Positions 1 through 5,276 of a stretch of DNA of 5,506 nt are shown here, one piece after another (position 1 is the first letter of the stretch; every line of letters starts with the position of its first letter). The notes beneath the pieces were generated by a model. The model saw only the letters and a program-made list of their open reading frames with translations, was not told where the DNA came from and searched no databases. A program made the translations under genes and the position numbers. The DNA lies in contig MVCY01000081.1 of the NCBI GenBank assembly GCA_002049985.1, positions 1-5,506 on the forward strand. The letters run 5' to 3'. The stretch is from Candidatus Latescibacteria bacterium 4484_181 (GTDB taxonomy: Bacteria > Latescibacterota > MVCY01).

Positions 1-564
1 CCTAAAGGCACGACCGTGACCTCACTGTGGGGCACTCCCAAAATGAGGAGGTTTGTGGTCACAGGTATCTTTCAGGTTGGACTTTACGACTTTGATGCAT
101 CCCTGGTCTGTATCTCCCTCCGGTCAGCCCAACTTCTCCTTGGCTCAGGTGATGAGGTCACGGGCATCGAGGCTAAGTTGGATGATTTATATAAGGTTGG
201 AACCGCAACGAAACAGATCAACAAGGCTCTGGGCTACCCCTACTATACCCTCACCTGGGCTCAGATGTACAGGCACCTGTTCAACTGGATGAAGTTGGAA
301 AAATGGGGCAGTTTTATCGTCCTGAGTCTGGGAACAGCATCAGGGTGCGTTGTTGGATATTTGCTGTGCTGGATCCAAGAGAATTTTAAAGTAATCTCTC
401 TTCCAGCCGACATTTACATAATCAGTGCTGTGCCTGTTAACATGCGGCCGCTGGACTTCATCTGTATTTCGGCAGGAAGTCTGGCAATATGTTTTCTGGC
501 CTCCCTCTACCCTGCCAACAAGGCATCTTCTCTACAGCCTGTCGAGGCAATCAGGTATGAATGA
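1..564 (+). CDS. lolC: LolC/LolE-family lipoprotein-release ABC permease, C-terminal part (5' end outside window), probable internal deletion
   Basis: The frame is open from base 1 and ends in TGA at 562-564, giving 187 visible residues. Residues 1-95 resemble the end of the periplasmic domain of LolC/LolE (VVTGIFQVGLYDFDASLVCI, then SAQLLLG). The conserved membrane entry KLEKWGSFIVLSL is at 98-110, a second hydrophobic stretch at about 111-124, and the last helix at about 153-171, followed by YPANKASSLQPVEAIRYE, the typical family C-terminus. The protein would sit in the inner membrane and, with LolD, release lipoproteins towards the outer membrane. Oddity: family members carry roughly 50 more residues between the SFIVLSL helix and the helix matching GTASGCVVGYLLC, namely the rest of one transmembrane segment and the cytoplasmic loop with the ATPase-coupling helix. 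These are absent, with an in-frame join near 330/331. LolC and LolE cannot be separated from this fragment. Family assignment is confident; the deletion is inferred from family knowledge. Confidence 0.85.
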   Translation, partial: PKGTTVTSLWGTPKMRRFVVTGIFQVGLYDFDASLVCISLRSAQLLLGSGDEVTGIEAKLDDLYKVGTATKQINKALGYPYYTLTWAQMYRHLFNWMKLEKWGSFIVLSLGTASGCVVGYLLCWIQENFKVISLPADIYIISAVPVNMRPLDFICISAGSLAICFLASLYPANKASSLQPVEAIRYE

Positions 565-1240
565 GAACGTCCTGGAGGCGCACGGCATATACAAGAGTTA
601 TCCTACAGCCGACGGACAGATAGATGTATTGTTGGGAATTGACCTGGAGATCAAAAGAGGGGAGATTGTCGCTGTGGTAGGACCCTCTGGTGTGGGGAAA
701 AGCACTCTTCTCCATATTCTGGGAATTCTGGATCGACCCACCCGGGGACAGTTGTGGATGGATTCTACAGACGTTTTCTCTCTCTCCGACGACCAGTTAG
801 CCAAGCTGAGGAACAGGACCGTAGGATTTGTATTTCAGTTCCACTACCTGTTGCCGGAGCTCTCAGCGCTAGAGAATGTGATGGTGCCAGGGATGATCGC
901 CGGCAGGAGAGCAGAAGAGTTGATCAAGCCGGCGAGAGAACTGCTGAGTAGAGTGGGGCTGGCAGAAAGGGAGTCACATAGACCTAATCAGCTTTCAGCC
1001 GGAGAGCAGCAACGAGTGGCTGTGGTCCGGGCCCTGATTAATAACCCAGAGTTGGTTCTGGCGGACGAGCCCTCCGGCAACTTGGATTTCGCCAGCAGTC
1101 GGACCCTACATACATTGCTTTGGGAACTCTCCAGGAGCTTAGAGAAGACCTTTGTTATTGCCACCCACAACCTGGAGCTTGCCAGTAAGGCCGACAGAGT
1201 GTTACAGTTAAGCAATGGGAAAATTGTAAGCCAGGGATGA
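557..1240 (+). CDS. lolD: Lipoprotein-release ABC transporter ATP-binding protein LolD
   Basis: This 227-residue ABC ATPase has every core motif: Walker A GPSGVGKST (42-50), Q-loop Q94 within FQFHYLLPELSALENV, signature LSAGE (146-150) followed by QQRVAVVRAL, Walker B LVLADE (166-171) with the D-loop SGNLD, and switch histidine H204 in IATHN. The QFH-LLP-ALENV region is characteristic of the LolD/MacB/FtsE group, and adjacency to a LolC/E permease points to LolD. It would hydrolyse ATP on the cytoplasmic face to drive lipoprotein extraction. The ATG at 557 was chosen because homology begins at once (VLEAHGIYKSYPTADG), although the frame stays open upstream to 425. This start overlaps the permease stop by 8 bases, suggesting translational coupling, and a GAGG at 544-547 is suitably spaced. 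The signature has alanine where LSGGE is usual. Length is normal (E. coli LolD is about 233 residues), so the gene looks intact. Confidence 0.93.
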   Translation: MNENVLEAHGIYKSYPTADGQIDVLLGIDLEIKRGEIVAVVGPSGVGKSTLLHILGILDRPTRGQLWMDSTDVFSLSDDQLAKLRNRTVGFVFQFHYLLPELSALENVMVPGMIAGRRAEELIKPARELLSRVGLAERESHRPNQLSAGEQQRVAVVRALINNPELVLADEPSGNLDFASSRTLHTLLWELSRSLEKTFVIATHNLELASKADRVLQLSNGKIVSQG

Positions 1241-1279
1241 ACTCCGTCGGTTCGCGCGTTAAGTACCATGAAAAACAAA

Positions 1280-1288
1280 AAGGGTGAT
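1280..1288 (+). promoter_or_regulatory. Ribosome binding site supporting the GTG start of mcsA
   Basis: AAGGGTGAT lies 8 bases before the GTG at 1297 and resembles the extended Shine-Dalgarno sequence AAGGAGGTGAT with two bases missing. An in-frame TAG at 1291-1293 rules out a longer protein, and the first zinc-ligand pair follows the GTG directly, so this site and the homology together fix the start. The 56-base gap after lolD shows no clear promoter or hairpin. Confidence 0.55.
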
Positions 1289-1296
1289 GATAGACG

Positions 1297-1740
1297 GTGG
1301 TATGTCAGAAGTGTGGAAAAAAACCTGCGGTGGTTATTCTCACTCAGATAGCGAATAACAAGAAGTCGGTTCTCTATCTGTGCGAGGAGTGCGCCAAGAA
1401 GATGGGCATCTCCGTGGCTTCCTCAGAGGAACATACCGCAGAGGAGGACGGAGCAAAGGCAAAGAGCGCTGCAGAGGATAAGAATCTCAGGTGTCCCACC
1501 TGTGGTCTTTCCTATGCAGACTTCAAGCAAAATGGCCGCCTGGGCTGTGGTGACTGTTACAGCGCATTCTCCGAGCCGTTAGAGAAGGTTCTGACCAAAC
1601 TCCACGGCAGCACCGTACACCGGGGGAAAGTGCCGCAAGGAATTTGGACTCTGTGCCATTTGCCAGTCGAGCCAGCGAGGCTCAGCTCTCTCAGGTACTC
1701 AATAATGTGTTGGCCGCCAGAGAACGGAGTAGCTATCTGA
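1297..1740 (+). CDS. mcsA: McsA-like zinc protein, truncated; C-terminal tail is out-of-frame mcsB sequence
   Basis: McsA is the zinc-binding activator and adaptor of the arginine kinase McsB in the ClpC proteolysis system. The authentic part is residues 1-113. It has four CxxC pairs, C3/C6, C29/C32, C66/C69 and C84/C87, the usual ligands for two zinc ions. It also has the family landmarks LYLCEECAKK, CPTCGLSYADFKQNGRLGCGDCY and LTKLHGSTVHRGKVP. After KVP (ends at 1635) the similarity stops. The remaining 34 residues are the neighbouring mcsB sequence read in the wrong frame, up to the TGA at 1738-1740. A normal McsA is about 170-185 residues and ends in a UVR-type helical motif (acidic YE-AA-LRD pattern); that region, perhaps 55-70 residues, is missing. 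The start is GTG at 1297. The zinc domains would probably fold, but the missing C-terminus is likely to impair function. The identity of the N-terminal part is confident. Confidence 0.85.
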   Translation: MVCQKCGKKPAVVILTQIANNKKSVLYLCEECAKKMGISVASSEEHTAEEDGAKAKSAAEDKNLRCPTCGLSYADFKQNGRLGCGDCYSAFSEPLEKVLTKLHGSTVHRGKVPQGIWTLCHLPVEPARLSSLRYSIMCWPPENGVAI

Positions 1741-2303
1741 AGGATATCTTTTTTATTGACATAAGCCAGTTGTCAAAGATCGATCGGCAGATCTTAGTAG
1801 AACGGCACCTGATCAGCCCTGGCCTGGCAGAAGGGAAAGATCAACACCAGGGCATTCTGCTTGACGAACAAGAGCTGGTCAGCGTAATGGTCAATGAGGA
1901 AGATCACCTCAGACTTCAAGCTATGCAGTCAGGATTGCAATTGCAGGAGGTGTGGGCGCTGGTGGACAAGTTCGACGATGAGTTCTCCCGGCTGCTGGAG
2001 TACTCCTTCTCGGAAAAATTAGGTTATCTAACTGCTTGCCCTTCCAACGTTGGCACTGGCCTGCGGATCTCTGTTTTGATACACTTGCCCGCCCTGGTTC
2101 TGACCCGGGAGATAGAAAAGGTCCTGCGGGCAATAACCCAGGTGGGGATGACCGTCAGGGGTTTCTATGGGGAAGGCACAGAAGTACTGGGCAACTTTTT
2201 TCAAATATCTAACCAGAAGGCACAGAAGTACTGGGCAACTTTTTTCAAATATCTAACCAGGTCACCCTGGGCAAAAGCGAAGAACAGATTATCGGATCAT
2301 TAA
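1644..2303 (+). CDS. mcsB: McsB fragment 1: catalytic region, open frame with spurious tail
   Basis: This is the longest stretch of the broken mcsB that an automatic annotation would report. It starts at TTG 1644, which is not a true start because the McsB-like AARN codons precede it in the same frame, and no ribosome site is visible. Residues up to FFQISNQ are genuine McsB and include the NEEDH and CPSNVGTGLR motifs. The final 28 residues (from KAQKYW to the TAA at 2301-2303) are the second copy of the 44-bp repeat and downstream sequence read out of frame. It lacks both the ATP-binding N-terminus and the C-terminal domain, so activity is not expected. Confidence 0.6.
   Translation: MDSVPFASRASEAQLSQVLNNVLAARERSSYLKDIFFIDISQLSKIDRQILVERHLISPGLAEGKDQHQGILLDEQELVSVMVNEEDHLRLQAMQSGLQLQEVWALVDKFDDEFSRLLEYSFSEKLGYLTACPSNVGTGLRISVLIHLPALVLTREIEKVLRAITQVGMTVRGFYGEGTEVLGNFFQISNQKAQKYWATFFKYLTRSPWAKAKNRLSDH
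2172..2259 (+). repeat. Exact 44-bp tandem duplication inside mcsB
   Basis: Copies lie at 2172-2215 and 2216-2259 with no mismatch, and the match extends one further base (2216 = 2260). The unit starts GAAGGCACAGAAG and ends TCTAACCA. Copy 1 is in frame with the upstream McsB coding (EGTEVLGNFFQISNQ) and copy 2, read two frames on, encodes the same residues in frame with the downstream McsB coding. Because 44 is not a multiple of three, the duplication itself causes the frameshift. Confidence 0.97.
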
Positions 2304-2391
2304 AAAAGATTGTTACCGAGGTCATTGAATCCGAGCTGAAGAGTCGACAAACCTTAATAAATGATGCCCGATATCAGCTTGAGGACAAGAT

Positions 2392-2682
2392 ATGGCGGGC
2401 GCTGGGAATCCTGGAAAATGGGCGCTGGGAATCCTGGAAAATGCCAGGTTGCTCACCACTGAGGAGTTTATGAACCTCTGCTCTGCGGTGAGACTGGGGC
2501 GAAGTATGGAGTTGATACCTTATCCAGACTTCAAAACCCTCAATCAACTTATAGTAATGGTGCAACCCTCTCATTTACAGAAATTGGCTGGTAGATACTT
2601 GGAATCCTCAGAACGGGATATCTTTAGAGCAAATATAGTGCGGGAAAGGCTACAGGGAGCAAAAACAAGTCAAGATCGATAA
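2392..2682 (+). CDS. mcsB: McsB fragment 3: C-terminal domain
   Basis: An open frame from ATG 2392 to TAA 2680-2682, 96 residues. The first residues (MAGAGNPGKW) are the first copy of the 23-bp repeat read out of frame; genuine McsB starts at ALGILENARLLTTEEFMNLC and runs to the end. The segment contains AVRLGRSMELI, MVQPSHLQKLAG and the RDIFRA version of the RDxxRA motif, which in McsB lies in the regulatory phosphoarginine site. No ribosome binding site precedes it, so separate translation is doubtful. It is best read as the 3' part of the disrupted kinase gene. Confidence 0.55.
   Translation: MAGAGNPGKWALGILENARLLTTEEFMNLCSAVRLGRSMELIPYPDFKTLNQLIVMVQPSHLQKLAGRYLESSERDIFRANIVRERLQGAKTSQDR
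2398..2443 (+). repeat. Exact 23-bp tandem duplication inside mcsB
   Basis: Copies lie at 2398-2420 and 2421-2443 with no mismatch; the unit begins GGCGCTGGGAATCC and ends GGAAAATG. Both copies can encode ALGILEN of McsB, copy 1 in frame with the preceding segment and copy 2 in frame with the following one. The length is not a multiple of three, so this is a second frameshift. Without correction the middle frame stops at the TGA at 2471-2473. Confidence 0.96.
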
Positions 2683-2730
2683 ATCCGTGCCTTTGACACT
2701 CTTACGTGACTTCTTGAGGGAGGACAATAA

Positions 2731-5148
2731 ATGAACAGTATGTTCACCGACAGGGTAAGAAGGGTTGTACAGTTAGCCCACCAGGAGGCAAAGCGGTTAG
2801 GCCACAACTATGTGGGCACAGAACACCTGCTTTTAGGCCTGATTAAGGAAGGAGATGGGATCGCGGTGACTGTCCTGCTCAATCTCAACTTGGAGTTAGA
2901 GCAGATCATTCGGATGGTGGAGGATGCTGTACCGCCTTCTGGTGGTGCTATGGTTATGGGGGATAATCCTTTTACTCCTAAGGCCAGGCGTATCTTAGAG
3001 ATGGCTGCCGGGGAAGCACAACAGATGGGTGTAAAATATGTGGGCACAGAACATCTACTGTTGGCTCTGGCGAAGGACAGCGAGTGCATCGCTTCGCAGA
3101 TATTGGCCGCCTTCGATGTCGACTATCAGACTATTAAGGAGGAAGTGGTAGCTGTGTTCACCGGAAAATCGCTCTCCAAAAAGTCGAAGAAAAAGAGTAA
3201 AACTCCCTTTCTCGACCACTTTGGCAGGGACTTGACCCAGTTGGCAAGAGAGAATAAGCTTGATCCAGTAATAGGCAGGGAGAAGGAGATAGAACGAGTC
3301 TCGCAGATTCTATGCAGACGGAAGAAGAACAATCCTGTTCTGATTGGCGAACCTGGGGTTGGCAAAACCGCCATCATCGAAGGTCTTGCCCAGAGGATTG
3401 TGGCCCGCGAGGTACCGCAGATTCTTGATAATAAGCGTATAATTAGTTTGGACCTGGGCGGGATAGTGGCCGGGACCAAATACCGGGGACAATTTGAGGA
3501 ACGTATAAAGGCAATAATGAAAGAACTGACACAATCCAAAGATGTTATCCTCTTCATTGATGAGGTTCACACCGTGGTGGGTGCTGGCAGCGCTGAGGGA
3601 AGCTTAGACGCTTCCAATATGTTCAAGCCTGCACTGTCCCGAGGTGAACTCCAGTGTATCGGTGCGACAACACTCAACGAGTATAGAAAGTACATCGAGA
3701 AAGACGGGGCCCTGGAGAGAAGATTCCAACCCATAATAGTGGACCCACCGTCGGTGGAAGAAACCATCCAAATTCTGAAGGGGCTGAGACCCAAGTACGA
3801 AGAATATCATAAAGTTAAGATAACCGATGAGGCCATCGAGTCGGCTGCCAGGCAGTCTGATAGATATATCTCGGGGCGCTATCTTCCAGATAAGGCTATA
3901 GATATGATTGACGAAGCCTGCTCTAAGATACGTCTCTCAATGATCGCAGTGCCCCAGGAGATCAAGCAGCTGGAATTGAAGATTGATGAACTAGACAAAC
4001 AGAAGAAGTCAGCTATTGAGCACCAGGATTTTGAACAAGCGGCCGCCCTGAGGGACAGAGAGAAGAAGCTTCAGCGAAAATTGGAACTACGAAAAAAGAA
4101 GTGGGAACAAGAGCTAATGGATAAACCTGTGGAGGTCACCCATGAGGATGTGGCCCAGGTGATCTCGATGGCGACGGGTATCCCGCTGTTCCGTTTAGAA
4201 AAGAGCGAATCCGAACGCCTCCTGGCTATGGAGGAGGAGTTGAGCAAACGGGTAGTAGGACAGGAAGAGGCGATTAGAGCCGTAGCCAGAGCGCTCAGAA
4301 GAAATCGGGCCGGACTGAAAAACCCAAACCGACCCATAGGCTCTTTCATCTTCTTAGGTCCCACTGGAGTGGGTAAAACAGAGCTGGCTCGAGTCTTAGC
4401 TGCCTACCTCTTTGAAGATGTGGATGCGCTGATAAGGATCGATATGTCCGAATACATGGAGAGGTTTGCTGTCTCACGACTAATAGGCGCCCCGCCGGGG
4501 TATGTGGGCTATGAAGAAGGGGGACAACTCACCGAAAAAGTCCGGCGCAAACCCTATTCAGTAGTGCTGTTGGACGAAATAGAAAAGGCGCATCCAGATG
4601 TGTTCAACATCCTGCTTCAAGTTCTCGACGACGGACAACTAACCGACAGCTTTGGCAGAAAAGTGGACTTCAAGAACACCATCCTGATAATGACCTCCAA
4701 TCTTGGCACCAGAGAGGTAGGGAAAACCAGCTCAGTAGGCTTCCAGCAGGCTGCGGGAGCTAAGACTGACTATCTGCAGATGAAGGAGAGAATCCTCAAA
4801 GAGATGAAAAGGCTGTTCAATCCCGAGTTCTTGAACAGAATTGATGAAGTGATCGTATTCCGTCCTTTGGGCAAACAGGAGATACTCAAGATTATCGATA
4901 TTATGCTTAGGGAAGTGGCAGAGCAGGTTGCTGGACGTGAGATTGAGATAAGTTTGACTGAAGAGGCGAAAGACCTCATTGCTGAGAAGGGCTATGACCC
5001 GGTTTTCGGGGCCAGACCCCTGAGACGAGCAATCCAGCGCTTGCTGGAAGACCCACTGGCAGAGGAGATCCTGGGGGGGAGGCTCCGCCAGGGTGCCGAT
5101 GTCCGAGTCGAAAGGGAAGGAGAGCGATTGGTCTTCACAAACGCTTAG
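2731..5148 (+). CDS. clpC: ATP-dependent Clp protease ATP-binding subunit ClpC
   Basis: This intact 805-residue Hsp100 unfoldase is close to B. subtilis ClpC (810) and aligns by eye without gaps in the core. The N-domain (about 4-143) has two Clp_N repeats, each with YVGTEHLLL; Glu31 and Glu107 match the phosphoarginine-binding glutamates (Glu32/Glu106) of B. subtilis. A lysine-rich linker follows (150-157). AAA-1 has Walker A GEPGVGKT (206-213), Walker B VILFIDE (272-278) and GALERRFQP. The middle domain contains a UVR-type coiled coil (about 422-455, IEHQDFEQAAALRDREKKL). AAA-2 has Walker A GPTGVGKT (543-550), Walker B VVLLDE (611-616), NPEFLNRIDE and sensor-2 GARPLRR (760-766). VGF at 669-671 fits the ClpP-docking loop, so it should unfold substrates for cytoplasmic ClpP. 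GAGGGAGGA at 2716-2724, 6 bases before the ATG, supports the start. Translation ends in TAG at 5146-5148. It lies 48 bases after mcsB, in the classic mcsA-mcsB-clpC order; no CtsR or CIRCE operator is visible in the window. Confidence 0.97.
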   Translation: MNSMFTDRVRRVVQLAHQEAKRLGHNYVGTEHLLLGLIKEGDGIAVTVLLNLNLELEQIIRMVEDAVPPSGGAMVMGDNPFTPKARRILEMAAGEAQQMGVKYVGTEHLLLALAKDSECIASQILAAFDVDYQTIKEEVVAVFTGKSLSKKSKKKSKTPFLDHFGRDLTQLARENKLDPVIGREKEIERVSQILCRRKKNNPVLIGEPGVGKTAIIEGLAQRIVAREVPQILDNKRIISLDLGGIVAGTKYRGQFEERIKAIMKELTQSKDVILFIDEVHTVVGAGSAEGSLDASNMFKPALSRGELQCIGATTLNEYRKYIEKDGALERRFQPIIVDPPSVEETIQILKGLRPKYEEYHKVKITDEAIESAARQSDRYISGRYLPDKAIDMIDEACSKIRLSMIAVPQEIKQLELKIDELDKQKKSAIEHQDFEQAAALRDREKKLQRKLELRKKKWEQELMDKPVEVTHEDVAQVISMATGIPLFRLEKSESERLLAMEEELSKRVVGQEEAIRAVARALRRNRAGLKNPNRPIGSFIFLGPTGVGKTELARVLAAYLFEDVDALIRIDMSEYMERFAVSRLIGAPPGYVGYEEGGQLTEKVRRKPYSVVLLDEIEKAHPDVFNILLQVLDDGQLTDSFGRKVDFKNTILIMTSNLGTREVGKTSSVGFQQAAGAKTDYLQMKERILKEMKRLFNPEFLNRIDEVIVFRPLGKQEILKIIDIMLREVAEQVAGREIEISLTEEAKDLIAEKGYDPVFGARPLRRAIQRLLEDPLAEEILGGRLRQGADVRVEREGERLVFTNA

Positions 5149-5177
5149 GCAGCTAGTATGAGAGGAAAATCCAGGAG

Positions 5178-5246
5178 ATGCGCTTCAAGGTGGGCTTTCT
5201 TCTGACAACGTGGCATGGTCAACCAAATCCGAATTCAAATATGTGA
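5178..5246 (+). CDS. Possible 22-codon ORF or remnant 5' end of an exported protein gene
   Basis: ATG at 5178 encodes MRFKVGFLLTTWHGQPNPNSNM before the TGA at 5244-5246. GAGGAAA at 5162-5168 lies 9 bases upstream, a reasonable ribosome binding site. The start (two basic residues, then a short hydrophobic run) resembles the beginning of a signal peptide, but the hydrophobic stretch is cut short. It could be a chance ORF, a small peptide, or the stub of a gene whose body is missing, as happened to other genes in this window. No function can be assigned. The rest of the 128-base gap after clpC shows no convincing terminator hairpin or promoter. Confidence 0.2.
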   Translation: MRFKVGFLLTTWHGQPNPNSNM

Positions 5247-5276
5247 GCGAAACGACAGTAAATAAAGGCGGATAGC

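Larger units (their letters stand above)
1635..2682 (+). pseudogene. mcsB: Protein-arginine kinase McsB, disrupted: 5' deletion plus two frameshifting tandem duplications
   Basis: McsB is a phosphagen-kinase-fold enzyme that uses ATP to phosphorylate arginine side chains, marking proteins for ClpC-ClpP. Similarity begins at 1635 with ARNLDSVPF, the end of the conserved SSRIRLARN segment, so about 33 N-terminal residues including the ATP-binding SxR are missing. The first frame covers 1635 to about 2216 and contains VERHLISPGL, the catalytic VNEEDHLRLQ (1890-1919), GYLTACPSNVGTGLR (from 2022, Cys codon 2037-2039), HLPALVLTREI and VRGFYGEGTEV. A 44-bp duplication moves the gene to a second frame (about 2216-2420: QVTLGKSEEQIIGSLKKIV, then the RYQLEDKIWRALGILEN segment). 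A 23-bp duplication moves it to a third (about 2421-2682: NARLLTTEEFMNLCSAVRLG, then the allosteric RDxxRA motif as RDIFRA at 2614-2631). Removing one copy of each repeat leaves exactly 326 uninterrupted codons. As written, no functional kinase can be made. Identity is confident; whether the lesions exist in the organism is unknown. Confidence 0.9.

Noticed and set aside
425..556. Upstream extension of the lolD frame to an ATG/GTG near 425
   Set aside because: The extra residues are the out-of-frame reading of the permease C-terminus and have no ABC-ATPase similarity; the ATG at 557 fits family length, overlap and ribosome-site spacing.
1268..1351. 27-codon ORF from the ATG at 1268 overlapping the start of mcsA
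   Set aside because: It reads through the mcsA zinc-finger codons in another frame and has no independent support; AAGGGTGAT serves the GTG at 1297.
1921..2133. Minus-strand ORF within mcsB
   Set aside because: It is proline/arginine-rich, antisense to conserved McsB codons, and lacks a ribosome site or recognisable motif.
1635..2682. Programmed ribosomal frameshifting in mcsB
   Set aside because: The frame changes occur exactly at perfect tandem duplications and would repeat 14-15 and about 7 residues; no slippery site plus stem-loop arrangement is needed or evident.
2683..2730. TTTGACACTC before clpC as a promoter -35 or CIRCE/CtsR operator
   Set aside because: TTGACA has no matching -10 at 16-18 bases, and there is no inverted GAGTGC arm or tandem GGTCAAA heptad.
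2809..3053. 17-bp direct repeat TATGTGGGCACAGAACA at 2809-2825 and 3037-3053
   Set aside because: It encodes the YVGTEH motif of the two Clp_N repeats of ClpC, so it is explained by the protein's own internal duplication.
3126..3557. Long minus-strand open frames across clpC, for example 3126-3557
   Set aside because: They are antisense shadows of clpC, rich in Ser/Arg/Pro, with no recognisable domain; the + strand frame is a full ClpC.
5149..5276. Rho-independent terminator after clpC
   Set aside because: I could not find a stable GC-rich stem followed by a T-run in this gap; the only pyrimidine stretch, GGGCTTTCTTCTG, has no paired arm.
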